Notes under the pieces: model-generated
Database searches by the model: none
What the model saw: only the letters and a program-made list of their open reading frames with translations
What the model was told of the DNA's origin: nothing
Part shown: positions 1 through 12,529 of the stretch, piece after piece
How positions within the stretch are numbered: position 1 is the first letter of the stretch
How the letters are laid out: each line of letters starts with the position of its first letter
Made by a program: the position numbers and the translations under genes
Source: Melieria omissa
Lineage: Eukaryota > Arthropoda > Insecta > Diptera > Ulidiidae
Direction: 5' to 3'
Assembly: GCA_963971225.1 (NCBI GenBank)
Contig: OZ020269.1
Coordinates: 19,342,921-19,406,920, forward strand
Length of the DNA stretch: 64,000 nt

Positions 1-2307
1 TAGGCGTCATTTGGGAATGCAAAAAAAATGAAAAGAAGCGTTTCAAGCAGATGAACATTCAGGACACCGAAGAAATAGAAGAATTATATCAAAAGTATCT
101 GCTGGCTACAGCCGTAAAAGAACGCAAGAAATATCGTTTAGAAAGCAAAGTTGAGGTAAACGACATTAGCTATCATGTATCGCAAAAATAATGCAAATTT
201 ATCATTAAATCTTTGGGAATTTTCATCATATCACTTGAACCATTGGCTAACGGTATTAATATGTAAAAATATTTCAACGACTTTCTTTCAGGTCGATTTC
301 GATCATATGGTCCTGCGAAAGAACAACAAAGATCGGGAAATTCGACGCACTTTCTACCCGGGCGTGTGGCTAACCATGAACACGTCCCCCTTCCAAACGC
401 AGATCCACGCGAAAATCAACAAAATTCAAATTGACAATCAACTCACCGACTACATTTTCCCCGTCGTACTGGCTCCCATAGCACCGCCGAAGAGCATGGC
501 CGCTTCCATAATTCTCAAGCCGTTCATCGAGTGCAGCGTTGTGCAGCGCGTCGTGCCCAATTCGACGGTGAAGCAGTTCAAGTACGCCACGATGCTGATA
601 CAAGAGTTCCACTTCAAGGTGGATTTACTTTTCCTGACGGCTGTGTCGGAAATGTTTACTAGCACAGTGAGTGATGAGCAGGCCGCCAAGCTGTTTAACG
701 AGGATGTTGCCGCAATTGAAAAGCCCCTGTCCGAACTCGTGGAGACGCATTCGTTGCAGGAGCAAAAGCACTTCTACGACAATCTGCATTTGGGACCACT
801 GAAAATACACGTAAGCTTCTCCATGGCCGGCTCCGAACCGACAGCCTTGCCGGGCATACTGTCAACATTGGTGCAGGGTGTCGGCGTAACGCTGACCGAT
901 GTAAATGACGTCGTGTTCCGATTGGCCTTCTTCGAGCGCGAGTTCCAGTTCTTTACGCAGGAACAACTCACATCGGAAATCACAGCCCACTACACGGGCC
1001 AAGCGTTGAAGCAATTGTATGTTTTGGTGTTGGGTTTGGATGTGCTGGGCAACCCGTATGGCTTGGTTGTGGGATTGAAGAAGGGTGTGGAGGATCTGTT
1101 CTACGAGCCATTCCAGGTGAGGCGAATTATTGCTATTACCACAACACGGAAGAGACTTTACTTTTGCCTGAAATGCATTTAGGGCGCCATTCAAGGTCCG
1201 GGCGAATTTGCCGAGGGGCTTGCACTGGGCGTAAAATCACTTTTCGGCCACACAGTGGGCGGTGCTGCTGGCGCTGTGTCCAAGTGAGTATAGACTTTTC
1301 TAAATACATGGCTAAATTCACAATATTTTCGAATTGCAATGAAAACAGGATTACTGGTGCCATGGGCAAAGGTCTGGCTGCACTGACTTTCGATGAAGAT
1401 TACCAGAAAAAGCGTCGACTGTATTTGAATAAAAAGCCGGCAAACTTCTCTGAGGGCATTGCCCGCAGTGGCAAGAGTCTCGTTATGGTAGGCAGCAATA
1501 CAAATGAGTGTGCCTGGACAATTGTCTTGATGTCTTTTGGCGTTTCCGCAGGGCTTTGTTGATGGCGTTACAGGCGTAGTCTCGAAACCGGTTGCTGGTG
1601 CCAGGGAGGAGGGTATCGAGGGTTTCTTTAAGGGTCTGGGCAAGGGCGCTATCGGCTTTGTGGCGCATCCAACAGCAGGTGTGGTGGACTTTGCCAGCGG
1701 CAGCTTCGATGCAGTGAAGCGCGCCACCGAGGGCCAACACGATTTGACGCGCTTACGGCCGGCGCGCTTTATACACCAAGACAATGTGCTGCGACCGTAT
1801 TGCCGTGCCGAGGCCGATGGCAATAAAATGTTCAAGTATGTTCGCATTGAGCCGAGAGCAATACTGAATTTATTACATTGTACTTGGCTTTTTACACAGG
1901 GAAATCGAGAAGGGAAAATACGCCACTACCGATACGTTTGTGCACTGTGAGGAACTGGTACCGAAGGAAGAGTACCTTCTAGTTTCGAATCAGCGTGTCT
2001 TGTATGTCACCAAAAATGAGCTGTTCGGCTCCTATACGGTAAGCGAAGGTTGGGCACTCCGTCGACCGTGAAATTGATTGTTTGCTTTGTGTTTCTCCAT
2101 CAGATTCAGTGGAAATATCGCTGGAATCGAATTGCTGCCATTAAGCCCATTGACCGTGGAATTGAGCTCAAGTTGAAGAAAGAGACTAAGAAAATGATGG
2201 GCATATTCCCATCGAACGAAGCAGCACGTAAATACATCACTGTACGCGACATTATACCACGCAACCAATTAATGGAAATTATGGAATCTCAACGCAAAGG
2301 AATATAA
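1..2307 (+). CDS. Vps13: Vps13 (vacuolar protein sorting 13), C-terminal exons, 5' partial
   Basis: Seven exons join in frame: 3-155, 292-1116, 1183-1283, 1349-1487, 1552-1835, 1900-2038 and 2104-2307 (TAA stop). All have GT/AG borders. The protein enters the window open and ends in SQRKGI. The order fits the end of VPS13. A beta-rich segment in exon 2 is followed by the glycine-rich helical region ([80 protein letters not shown]) that corresponds to the ATG2_C-like domain. A PH-like C-terminal fold follows ([21 protein letters not shown], then [17 protein letters not shown]). VPS13 proteins are bridge-like lipid-transfer proteins at membrane contact sites, and this end binds membranes. Most of the protein lies upstream of the window. 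Which Vps13 paralogue it is (A/C-type or D-type) was not settled; the A/C type fits best. Confidence 0.93.
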
Positions 2308-2757
2308 GCTGGCTTTATTCGCTTTTTGCCGATGCGACGAATAGCTTGGAAGCAAATTCGCACTGACCGTGGCTTATGCTAAGCGCGCACGCTCCTCTCT
2401 CAACAATGCGCACTCGGTGTGCGGCATGCAAGTGTTGCTGCCGAGCAACGTTTAACATTTGAACGACACATCAACTTAACACATCGACTACAAGCGTACC
2501 AATACATTTAAATGCGAACTAGTATAATGATGAAATATACAAGCGATATTTTAACCCTTAAAAACTATTCAAATATTTTCTGAAATGTTTTCTATGCTTA
2601 CATGTACAGTTAAGTGTTCAAACATGAATTTATATCTTATTTCCTTAACTTTTTTTCATTGATATTCTGAAATTTGCATAATAAGTTCATTCATTTCCAC
2701 AGTCCATGCTCAATGGATATTAGCTGTATGTATAATTTAATTTGAAAACTACCTTAC

Positions 2758-2763
2758 AATAAA
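2758..2763 (+). terminator. Candidate polyadenylation signal of Vps13
   Basis: AATAAA lies about 450 bp after the Vps13 stop codon. Another AATAAA-type site occurs near 2934. Which one is used cannot be told from sequence. Confidence 0.4.
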
Positions 2764-3317
2764 ATTCAATGTATTTGCATAGTGCTTTGTATTGGAAAAC
2801 TACCTCGTTCCTCTACACAGTTTATGGAGATCCATTTTGAGTTAGATTGAAATAGCTGAGTACTGTTGTCTGAAATAGTTGCTGTTACTTTTGTGCATGA
2901 ATCTTTATATTTTATATTGATTGGTTTTTTTTAATAAATATGATTGTTAATTATTGCTCTTGTACCAGTAATTAAGGGAATGCACTACCCGTTTGCCTGG
3001 AAAGCGACGAGCGAGAAGAACTATGCATATTTTTAGGCAGATACAATGCAATACAATAATACAAATAACTTCACTACAAATGTACCGTGGAATGTTAACA
3101 GATGATTTTTACATATTTACATGTTAACAAAATAAATGTTCAAAACCAATTCGCCTCGTTCACTTTTCTTAATCGCTGTGGAATAAGGGTCTGTTTTTAT
3201 TCTTGGTTGTCGGTGCAATGCACTGATTCCTGCAATACTGCTAAGAGCATCCAATGAAAACCCATGCTCACTGAGTTTTCCACCCAATGAAACATATGAA
3301 TCAGTACAATAAAATGT

Positions 3318-3323
3318 TTTATT
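3318..3323 (-). terminator. Candidate polyadenylation signal of the PH-domain gene
   Basis: On the minus strand AATAAA lies about 125 bp downstream of the stop codon at 3446. Confidence 0.5.
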
Positions 3324-3445
3324 TCATAAAATATGCTCTCATTCAATGTATTCGGGCACTGGGCACTGGCTGTAAGGTCATCAACCTGGCAATAACAAAC
3401 AAATAGTTCACCTCCATTAACAAGGAATCACACTGCGCAGTCTGC

Positions 3446-6400
3446 TCAGACCTTCTTGACGAGACTGTTCGCCGAGGACACGGCCATAATCGGCTCGTAA
3501 TTGCTGTCGTTTTCATGGAACGCCGCCACCATGTTGTGCGACAACGCCTCCATGCTGAACATGCCTACGTGGCCACTAGCCTCCAGCTCTTTGATGATCA
3601 TGTTGACGCTTTTACTGGGGCTGGTGTCGCACTCGTCGGCCGATGTCGGATTGCTGCTGTTGTTGTTATCGTTGTCGTTGTCATACCACTCGAGACTGAG
3701 CAGATTTTGCTTTTCGCCTTGTTTGCTCTTGGGTGAGGGCGTGGAATTGGGGGCAGTGCGTGTGTTTTTATTCCGACGAATGAGGAACCAATTCTTGGCC
3801 GACTTTTCCGGTTTGTCGGGTTTCACTTCGGTCGGTTTCTTATTGTTCCGTGGCGGACTGTCGTTGGGTGTGCTCACGCTGCACGTGCGCAGCTTCTTAT
3901 TGTCCAAAACAAAGGCGGGCAGCGTGGCCAAGACGGTGCTTTCCGAATCGGTGGAGCTGTTCGAGTACGTCTTCTTGAGCGCCTTCTTCAGTCGATCATT
4001 GTTGGGACCAGCCGACAGTTGACTAGAGAGTTTGTGGTGCACGTCCTTGATGATTGTGTTAAAGTCACGTTTCTCCTCCTGCTCTTCCTCGTCCGCATCC
4101 GACAACACTGCTGCACTTTCGGTGGGAGTGAGCGGCGACGCATTCGGCTCCGCTAAGTTTAGCAACCCTGCCGTTTCGGATTCGGCGTGATGCGCTTCAA
4201 CTGGCTGCGCGGGACACTTTGGTATGTCGTACTCGAACTTTCTGTCAGCGTCCTTTTCGCATGGATCGAGCTCTTTTTCGGCGAGATTGCTTGGGGCCGC
4301 CAGTTGCTCCTGTAACGGCGCCGCGGCTTTGTAATGCAGTGCCGGCACCTCATAGAGGTAATCGTTGTTCTGGTAGATGCCAGTGCTACTGCAATTGCTG
4401 ACGCCATCTTCCGAGACGCCGCTCGCCTTCTTGTCCGGCGGCGTCGGCAGTTTGCGCGCACTCTTCACAACAGTGGCCGAGTCGCCGCGTATAGCCGCCT
4501 CCACGGCGACAATCCATTCCTTGGCGTCAACCTCATTACCCGCCTGAAAGATGAATTTTTTGTTCGGATCGGCGGTGGTTATTTGGAAGCTCAACTCACG
4601 GCGCTTGCCCTCGCCGTAGTGCTCGATCTCGATGCCGCTGCCCTTCAGGTACAGCGTGAGGGTGGGCCGCGTCGCCGTGGTGCCATCCGCATAGCACAGC
4701 AGCCAGTCGTTGAGAATGCCGCAGTAGCACTTCTTGGTCTGATCGAAGAACAGACGCTTCTCGACGCGCTGCAGCTGGCCGTACTTGGACGGGTTCTCGA
4801 TGGCCATGTGACTGGCGGGCATGACCAAATAGGGACAGTCTACGTTTTGCAACAAGTCCAGCTCGGGTGTAATGGGCTTCAGTGACTCGTCTGGATTCGT
4901 CTGCGACACCTGGCAAATGTCGTAAAGCTGCGAATCGCCCTCGTCATAATCGCTGTCCCGGTCGACATCCTTGATAAAAGCGGCCAAGTCCGGCACATCG
5001 ACGACGCGCACTGGAATCTTGAGCGGTTTGTTGCAATTGCCACAACTGCTCAGCGGTAGTAAGATGGGAGTGTTGGACTCTCCAAACTCCAGGTCGCGCG
5101 CATCAGACTCTGTTTGAATAAATGAATATTGATGTGCTTTAGCAAGAATGTTTATTGAAAATTGGGGCATGGCTCTAACAAAACTGACACCATTGCTTAC
5201 TTTTGCCAGCGGGTCCACTCATGTCCAAGTAGGCAGATGAACCGCCCAGCTCAGTTTTGTGCAAACTGGGCTCGTAGTGCGGCTCCGTTGTGTACGACGG
5301 GCATTCGTTGGCATGTGTTATCGCCGTTACCGTTAGCGTAGCGGCTGCCGCCGGTATTGTCGATAAAGTCAGTCCACTGCCTCTGCTGTCCTCGTTTCGC
5401 CGTGGCTTTAGGACATTGTGCGTGAAGGAGTTTTCCAGGAGCTGTTCACATCGGTGTAGTAAACTCTCGGTGGCCTCTGCTGCGGTCAAGTGGAAAGCGT
5501 TTGAGGTGTTTGCATATTCGGATATTTCCAGCGAGGCTCTGAAGTGATCGCGCACGTCTGCGATGAGAATAAAGAAATGTATTCAGTTTAAATCAAAGCG
5601 GATGCGTGAAAGTCATTACTGCAGTCTTGAGAAAAAATACGCTGCAAGTAACGGACAATAAACGTTGACGCTGCTGTCATACTTTGTGATGCAATACATT
5701 TTCTAGCCGTCTTTAATTACGTACAGACTTAAGTGCGCACACCTAACTTGGCCGACTGCGCACCGGCAACATGCAATGACCCCTTGCGAATGGATGTCAA
5801 CTACCGCAGCGCAACTGGACTCAAGTAATTAAATGCAATTTCTCTTTTAAAAGTTCGCAAAAGTCGCCAGAGCAGCGACCAGAGACCAGAAAAACTCGGA
5901 CACAAGAAAAGCCGCCGTCATAAAACTAATACGAGCGCTAATACACAAATTAATCATACAAAAGTGATAAATGAAGCGGCAGCGAATGCTGGTTGCTTGC
6001 TTGTACGATATTGTACATAATATAACTATGTATAGATGTATGTGTGTTGTGCGTATGTAGTGAACATAATGACAGTGCGGCTAGCTGGCTTAGTCGCTTG
6101 TACTGCACGATTCGTGAAAGAACTTACACGTACTTCATACCAAACACCGAAAAGGTGTGCGGAATGGAAAGTAAAAGCCGGCAATTTAACGGTAACCGGG
6201 TCTCAAACTCAGATATACTCAAACTGACCGCAAACATTAACATTAAAGAGGATGGTATACGAAACGCACAAATAAACGACAGCAACAGCAACCGCACAAG
6301 AACGCTTGGAAAGCCCGCAACCGCAAAAGTTGTTACAAACCGAGGCGGTACACAACTGAGGGCAAAAACATTCGACTTTACAACTTGCGACACAGAGCGA

Positions 6401-9400
6401 AAGCCAATCCAGCCAATTCCGGTTACTCATAAGCCGGCAACTGCACATGTGTTGTGCGTCAGTTGCGCTAAAGCTGATCGTGTTCATGACAACTTGTCGC
6501 ACAATTCGGTCGAATCGAAAGTACTAATTGCATCGTTCATGAATTGAAGTAGTTGAAATAATGGCGCAACACTTATGGCTTTCGAATTGCAGTGAAAAAC
6601 TGTGCAAGAGCCGTGGCGCAAATAAGTGGTAATTATGGCTTTAACACTAGAATACCCGACAATCTGACCTACCTAATACGCCCATATGTAGTCATTTTGA
6701 CTACAATATTGTTTACTAACTTTTTTTAATTTTATTGGTTTTTAAGTAGCAAATATGAATAAATTAAAATAAGTATTTAATTTTTATTTTTTTATGGTTT
6801 TAAAAATTAAATTCATTTAAATATAATGGCGAACTTAACACATAAATGGGATAAAATGGAATGAAATTTGGAATTTGGGAATGAATTTTGTGAGTGAATT
6901 TTGGATTGAAAATCTTGGGAATTGTCACAGTCTACAATGATATACAGTTTGTCAAGTAAATGTTTGCAAACTTAAAAAAGGTAGATAAACTATTAAATAT
7001 AAATATATTATTATAAATATAACAGACATTGCAATATTTTTTTTAAAATATAGATTATTAGTAATGTCTATTTGATACGCGAAAATAGTGTAAAAAATCA
7101 AAAAAGGAATGAAGCTATATTTCAAACTGTCAAAAAATTCGTCTTCTTTCAAAACCAAGATTGCATTGAAAATTTGGCGCCGTTCAGTTCCGAATAGTTT
7201 CATGAGATACATCAGTTCCGCATTTTTGTATATCCTATTTTTGTATATCCAAAGCCATTTCCCTTATTGAGATACGGGGGTTTTCACGAGCTTTTCGGAT
7301 GATTTTTCTTTCTTCTCTGTCAGACAGTTTTCTGGGTTGTCCAGGAGATACTTTCAAATCAATTCGCCCTTCAATACGCGAATCAAATAGACATTACTTT
7401 GATATTATATGAGAATGAAATATTCAATTAATCTGTATTTTTCAAATAATTCCAAAATATTGCAATTTCTGTTATATTATAAGCTTTTCAAAATAATGTT
7501 CTACCTTCTTTAAATTTGCAAACATTTACTTGACGAACTGTATATACTTTTTTAATGTTTGCAATTATTTGAAAATTTCATATTTCGCAATTGAAGATGC
7601 ATATTTGCCAGTAAGAAACTCACTTTTGATGAAAATTGTTTATAGGTAGTCAAAGTGACCTCTTTGGGCATTTAAGGTAAATTTTGCAAAATTGGGGTAC
7701 CACATTTTTTTAAAATATTTTTCATTTATTTGTTCGATTAGCTTTAGAAATTAGTAAAGGTCACGAAAGATATTTTTTAGAAAGCGATGCAATAAAAGTT
7801 ATTTACAATTAAAGACAAAATGACAACCTTGGGCATTCTAGTGTTAAGTATGTATTTAGGTTCAAATACTAATCGATGTAAGGATGTATGTATTAATTAA
7901 TAAGCCTAAAAAAAGCTAATTCATAGCATTTCATTTCATTGGCCTAACGCAAAGAATATATAGAATTTTGGGAGTCATAGATCTCAAAATATATCAGGTG
8001 TACAACTTTGCTTCCGCCGTTTTCCGATAGGTGGCTGTACCGGCTGAGGCTGGTTGAAATACATAGATGGTAATGCCTTTAAAGTGAGTGTGGACAGTGC
8101 CTAACGAATTGTCATCGCCGTTTCAGTGACAGTTGTTCTTGTTTTCGTATTATTCATGCTCGAAAATGTCCGTTTATGTGCTCAATTCTCGCCATTTGCG
8201 GGAAGTTTTACTCTTCTGTTACAATTCGAAAAAAAATTCAGCTGAAGTGCATCGAATGCTCTCAGAAACTTACGGTGATGCTGCTCTGAGTGAAAGAACG
8301 TGTCGGGAGTGGTTTCAACGTTTTAAAAATGGTGATTTCGATGTCGAAGACAAACATGGTGGTGGAAGAGAAAAAACCTTCAAAGATGAACAACTAGAAG
8401 CATTGCTTGATGAAGATTCGTGCCAAACCCAAGAAGAGCTTGCCGAATCGTTGGGAGTGAGTCAGCAAGCCATTTCAAAACGTCTCAAGGCCCTGGGCAT
8501 GATTCAGAAAGAAGGAAACTGGGTGCCGTACGAGTTGAAACCGAGGGACATCGAGCGCCGTCTATTTGTATGTGAGCAACTGCTTCAAAGACAAAATCGT
8601 AAGGGGTTTTTACATCGAATCGTAACCGGTGATGAAAAGTGGGTTCGATACGATAATCCTAAACGCAGAAAATCATGGGGAAAGCCCGGGCATGCTTCTT
8701 CGTCGAAGGCAAAACCGAATATTCACGGCGCCAAGGTTATGATTTGTATTTGGTGGGATCAGCTCGGTGTGATTTACTACGAGCTCTTAAAACCGGGTGA
8801 AACCATCACAGGAGATCGCTACCGAACGCAACTGTTGCGCCTTAGTCGCGCGCTAAAAGAACAGCGGCCACAATATCAAGAGCGACATGACAAAGTCATC
8901 CTCCAACACGACAATGCTCGGCCTCACGTCGCAAAAGTGGTCAAAAAGTACCTGGAAACGCTGAAATGGGAAGTCTTGCCCCACCAGCCGTATTCCCCAG
9001 ATGTCGCCCCTTCTGACTTCCACCTATTCCGTTCAATGGCACACGGCCTGGCAGATCAACGTTTTCAATCCTTCGAAGAATTGGAAAAATGGATTGCTTC
9101 ATGGATAGCGTCAAAAGAGGACTCCTTTTTTCGAGCCGGGATCCGAAAATTGCCGGAAAGATGGGAGAAAGTTGTCGCTAGCGACGGACAATACTTTGAA
9201 TAATACATCTGTAAGAACTTTTTCGCAATAAAGCTTTGAATTTTGGAAAAAAACGGCGGAAGCAAAGTTGTACACCTGATATGTATATAGAATCAAAAGT
9301 CATGAGATAGTTTATGAGTTCATTTTGCCAGAATTTGAGTGAGAGTGTGAGTCTCGGGTGAGACTTAATCTTTGGGCGCTAAATTTTCGTAGGATTTTAA

Positions 9401-10206
9401 AAGTTTCAAAACATTCAATTCTTAAAAATTTTTTCTCAAAATGTTACTCAATTTTAAACAAATATTTGAAATATCTATCGAGTTTTAAAATCCAATTTTA
9501 ACAATTATTTAATTAACTCATTTTTAAGGGCTCTTAATAAAAAAACAGTTATGTCAAGAAAGCTGGACAAAGCAGCAAAAGACTTAACTTCAACCATCAT
9601 TGGCAGTCTTTAATCTTTCCATCTGTCAATTTCTAGCTAATTTTTGTTGTTGTTAACTTGATTGCGTGCCACAAAAGCGGCAAACGCTTAAAGCTTTCAA
9701 GTCACTTCCCTCTCATCAGCAGCCGACATTATAGCACCGAAATTATATTAAAACTGCTCATTAAATCTGAAAAATCGCAGTTTCAGCTTTTAGTAGAATG
9801 TAGAAATGTGTTTGGTGAAAAAAAGTGGAGACCGCAGTACCGTTACTTAATTCATGTCCCTTTCTGTTGCTGTCTGCTTTCTGTTAGTTAATTGGGTTAT
9901 AATGAGGTTTTTCAACTGTGGTAGCCTGAGAAAAATCACGCATACCGACGCATCAATGGGCGGCCCGTGAGCAATTTACGGTCGCAGCCCAGCGCTTGCG
10001 GTCGCTAAGCAGCCATTTAAAAATCCATTTAGACCGCAGCGCCGCAACGCATCGTTCAGGCAAATGACGATGCGTGAATGTGTGAAAATATTTGTTTGTA
10101 GATGGGTACAAATTATGGAACAAATGTGTTAAAGAGATATGGTAGGCGGCTTACCGTTCAGAAACTGCTCTATTAGGCTGCTCTGCTGCTGCAGCTTCTC
10201 ATCCAT
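3446..10206 (-). CDS. PH-domain adaptor-like protein, three coding exons, 690 aa
   Basis: Minus-strand exons are 10206-10155 (MDEKLQQQSSLIEQFLN, donor GTAAG), 5557-5201 and 5109-3446. Phases match at both junctions (52, 357 and 1664 nt). The first exon was found by its ATG, donor and phase; exon 2 has no in-frame ATG of its own near its 5' end. The N-terminus (residues 1-70) is helical and may oligomerise. A CGNC pair lies near residue 160. One PH domain covers about residues 247-345 (YGQLQRVEKRLFF ... KEWIVAVEAAI, with the usual C-terminal Trp helix). The remaining 340 residues are Ser/Asp-rich and largely disordered, with LYDI, YLYEVP and YDIP tyrosine sites that could be phosphorylated. 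The layout (N-terminal helix, PH domain, tyrosine sites) recalls SKAP or AFAP adaptors, but I do not recognise a specific orthologue. Intron 1 (4.6 kb) carries transposons. Confidence 0.85.
6641..7847. mobile_element. TTAA-flanked MITE, piggyBac-like target site, interrupted by a Tc1-type element
   Basis: Left end TTAACACTAGAATACCC (6641) mirrors right end GGGCATTCTAGTGTTAA (to 7847). The TTAA at each border matches the piggyBac target duplication. Removing the nested 6945-7540 element leaves about 610 bp. No transposase of its own is seen. It lies in intron 1 of the PH-domain gene. Confidence 0.75.
6945..7540 (-). mobile_element. Internally deleted Tc1-like element nested in the TTAA MITE
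   Basis: Inverted termini of about 40 bp (start CAGTTTGTCAAGTAAATG) differ at about three positions, and TA flanks both sides (6943-6944 and 7541-7542). On the minus strand around 7258-7380 the translation reads GQPRKLSDREERKIIRKA followed by RENPRISIREM, the helix-turn-helix of a Tc1 transposase. The catalytic region is absent, so this is a non-autonomous derivative. Its insertion postdates the surrounding MITE. Confidence 0.75.
7994..9279 (+). mobile_element. Complete mariner element (1286 bp)
   Basis: Terminal inverted repeats match perfectly over 30 bp (start TCAGGTGTACAACTTTGC). TA target duplications lie at 7992-7993 and 9280-9281. The length and layout are those of a canonical mariner, with a single uninterrupted transposase inside. 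It sits in intron 1 of the PH-domain gene, antisense to it. Perfect TIRs and an open frame suggest a recent insertion. Confidence 0.95.
8166..9203 (+). CDS. Mariner transposase, DD34D, apparently intact (345 aa)
   Basis: This enzyme excises and inserts mariner DNA at TA sites. The start MSVYVLNSRHLREV gives 345 aa, the normal mariner length; an upstream in-frame ATG at 8133 would add 11 unlikely residues. The N-terminal half carries two helix-turn-helix motifs (RTCREWFQRFKNGDFDVEDK; ESLGVSQQAISKRLKALG) and the linker WVPYELK. The catalytic triad is complete: D156 (VTGDEKWVRYDN), D249 (LQHDNARPHVAK) and D284 (YSPDVAPSDFHLF), with 34 residues between the last two. No stop or frameshift was seen. 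Subfamily was not assigned. Confidence 0.95.
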   Translation: MSVYVLNSRHLREVLLFCYNSKKNSAEVHRMLSETYGDAALSERTCREWFQRFKNGDFDVEDKHGGGREKTFKDEQLEALLDEDSCQTQEELAESLGVSQQAISKRLKALGMIQKEGNWVPYELKPRDIERRLFVCEQLLQRQNRKGFLHRIVTGDEKWVRYDNPKRRKSWGKPGHASSSKAKPNIHGAKVMICIWWDQLGVIYYELLKPGETITGDRYRTQLLRLSRALKEQRPQYQERHDKVILQHDNARPHVAKVVKKYLETLKWEVLPHQPYSPDVAPSDFHLFRSMAHGLADQRFQSFEELEKWIASWIASKEDSFFRAGIRKLPERWEKVVASDGQYFE

Positions 10207-10539
10207 TGTCAGCGTTTATTTGATGATTTCTTTCGATCGCAAAATCCCACAAATTCAAAATAGATTTTTCACAAATGTTGTCAGCTATGCTGCTGTCCTT
10301 TCTACACTTTGTAATAAGTTGGAATTTTTATGCTCTTGGAACTAATGTTTATTGTACGAATTAACACGTTGGCGTTAAGAGTATCTTATAAAAGCGCCGA
10401 ATATCACTACACACACACACATACACACACTCATTGAACTATGTAGAGCGCGTTCTAAAATTGTTGCGCTATCGAACTGGGCCTAGGCACCGCTTTCTTT
10501 ATGGTCTGAATGGCGATTTGCATTTATTGTTAGAAGAAT

Positions 10540-11110
10540 TTCAACACTGAATATGTCGCAAAGTGATTTCACAAGTGGCCAGGAGAAAATGTCCAAATAT
10601 TATTATTGCTAGTCGATCAAAGCTGGATGGGAGCGTTCCATCAGTCGGTCCGCTGGCCAGGAGAAGACACTGCGTAGGTATCGAATTGAGTGCGTGCGGC
10701 GCGTGTACGCTGTGTCTTGTGTGTTGTGCTGCTGGGCTGCGTGTTACTTCTGCTCGACGCTGCGATCGATCACTTGGCATTGTTGAATTGGACTAAGCTG
10801 TGCCGAGCGGGAGGCCTCCTACTGTGCTGTTGGTGCTGCTGCTGCTGCCGACGTTGTCGTTGTTATTGTTGTGGCTGCTGTTGCTCAGAGTTCAATTGGT
10901 TTTATTATTACACACGTCGCGGCTGGTTGTTGCTGTTTTCCAGCCGCTGTGGTTAGTGGCAAATATGTTGCTCGCAGATATTGCGCTTTGAACAACATCT
11001 TCAACTTTACACTTTGCGCCGCACCGCGCCACGCACAGCGCTTTCACACACACAGCAGCCACAGTGCGATGTGCGTTCCGTTCGCTCTACGCTTGGTGGC
11101 TCATTGAAAT
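10540..11110 (-). promoter_or_regulatory. Possible 5' UTR / promoter region of the PH-domain gene
   Basis: The block lies 330-900 bp upstream of the minus-strand start codon at 10206. It is more GC-rich than its surroundings and on the minus strand is rich in CAG/CAA triplets, as fly 5' UTRs often are. The short ORFs on either strand have no recognisable domain. No TATA box was identified. The assignment is inference from position and composition. Confidence 0.3.
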
Positions 11111-12166
11111 TACGTCGATGACGCTTTATGTGAAATAATCTTGGGGTTTCTCGCATTTAATTGTTGCATTTGTGTGTTTTTGCTGTGATTGCTGCATTGG
11201 TTTTATGTGTGTTTTTGCCGTCCATTGGCAGAGTTCACTGTAACCATTAACACACAAACATATTTTTAGTTCTTTCGCTAACTTGGCATTGTTTTGATTG
11301 GGTTGTTTTCAAATTTTAGTGACTACAAAGTGTTCTATGTAGTGGCTAGGAATTTAATATTTAGTGTGTTTGCTTAGTTTTAAGCTTTTGAGGTTATGTT
11401 TAAAAGTTTGCGAAGCCCCACACGCGAGGTGTGCCTTGTAACGCCCTGTTTAGTGCTGTTTACTTTGTGGTTAATCTGTGCGCTTGAGGTTATTTCTTAT
11501 GTGGCACAAAGCGTCGCCGCGTCGGCGAGGTGCATTGTGCGCACTGTAACACAATCATGGGAGTTGCAGTGCCGAACAATGGCGGGTCAAATGGTTAATT
11601 TGCCATTTTACAAAGGAGGCTGAGAGCGAATGCAAGCGATCGAAGAATGAATGAATGAGTGAGTGAATGGCAAATGCAGCAATCTGAGCAATAAGTATTC
11701 AGATTTTTCAATTTCACATTGGCCACTTTTTCCCCCATCAATTTATAATGCTGAACTTAACCAGCAGCCTGAGTTGATATACCATCTATCAATTAGTTTA
11801 TCATTATAAATGGATGTATATATTGTAGTATATAGTTTGTTAGATTTGTAAAGTATTCGTTTTAAACGTTCATGTTTAAGCTTTTCATGAGTAAATCATA
11901 ACTGCAAATGTTGGTTTGTGGTCACAAAACAGATTGTAACAACGAGAGACAACGAATCCAGCACCGAGTTCCATAAATCATAAATGAAAAAAAAATCAAA
12001 TCGCTGAAGACAAGATTTGCCGAGTCATTGTAAACTAACCATTTTATAAAATAAAGAAATAACCTCACTGAAACACACCACAACTCAACCATCTTCAGCT
12101 GTCTTGAAACCAATCGGAAAAGTATTTCGTCTCTCGAAAATGGGTGACAATATACCGGAACCAACA
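11111..12166. other. Non-coding AT-rich stretch, nothing recognised
   Basis: No domain-bearing ORF, structured RNA or paired element ends were seen. Confidence 0.5.
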
Positions 12167-12257
12167 CAGCGGAATTATTTTCAGACGGAATTATTATTAT
12201 TATTGAGTTATAATAATTATTATTGAGTTAATTTACAGCGGAATTATTTTCAGACGG
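12167..12257. repeat. Short tandem duplication (about 68-bp period)
   Basis: The string ACAGCGGAATTATTTTCAGA occurs twice, near 12167 and 12235, separated by an ATT-rich spacer. Confidence 0.6.
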
Positions 12258-12529
12258 TCAAAAGACGAAAAACATATTACTAAAGAAAGTAAGAAAGAAA
12301 GATAGTAGATTGCTTTATTTTCTAATATTACTTATGATATTACTTAAGAGATCTGGGAGAAAATATCTTAGAAACTGCCTAAAACTGTTAGGGAAAATTT
12401 GATTTTGCACCATAATAAAGTATCAGCTCACAAATCTGTCCTAAGCGACCAAATATTGTTGCCTGGTGTTTAAATACATAGGTAAACGTTATTGAGGCAA
12501 TGAAGTACTGAGACAAATATTGATACATT

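Larger units (their letters stand above)
2308..3445. other. Convergent 3' intergenic region between Vps13 and the PH-domain gene
   Basis: This AT-rich stretch lies between two stop codons that face each other. It should hold both 3' UTRs. I see no ORF, structured RNA or transposon end here. Confidence 0.7.

Noticed and set aside
3501..4022. 173-aa plus-strand ORF opposite the PH-gene last exon
   Set aside because: Shadow of the minus-strand coding sequence, Leu/Ser-rich and domain-free.
6044..6547. 167-aa plus-strand ORF in intron 1 of the PH-domain gene
   Set aside because: No domain, composition like random sequence, and it overlaps other-frame ORFs of similar size.
10690..10991. Cys/Leu-rich ORFs in the CTG-rich block
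   Set aside because: Triplet-repeat artefacts in a probable 5' UTR, with no conserved motif.
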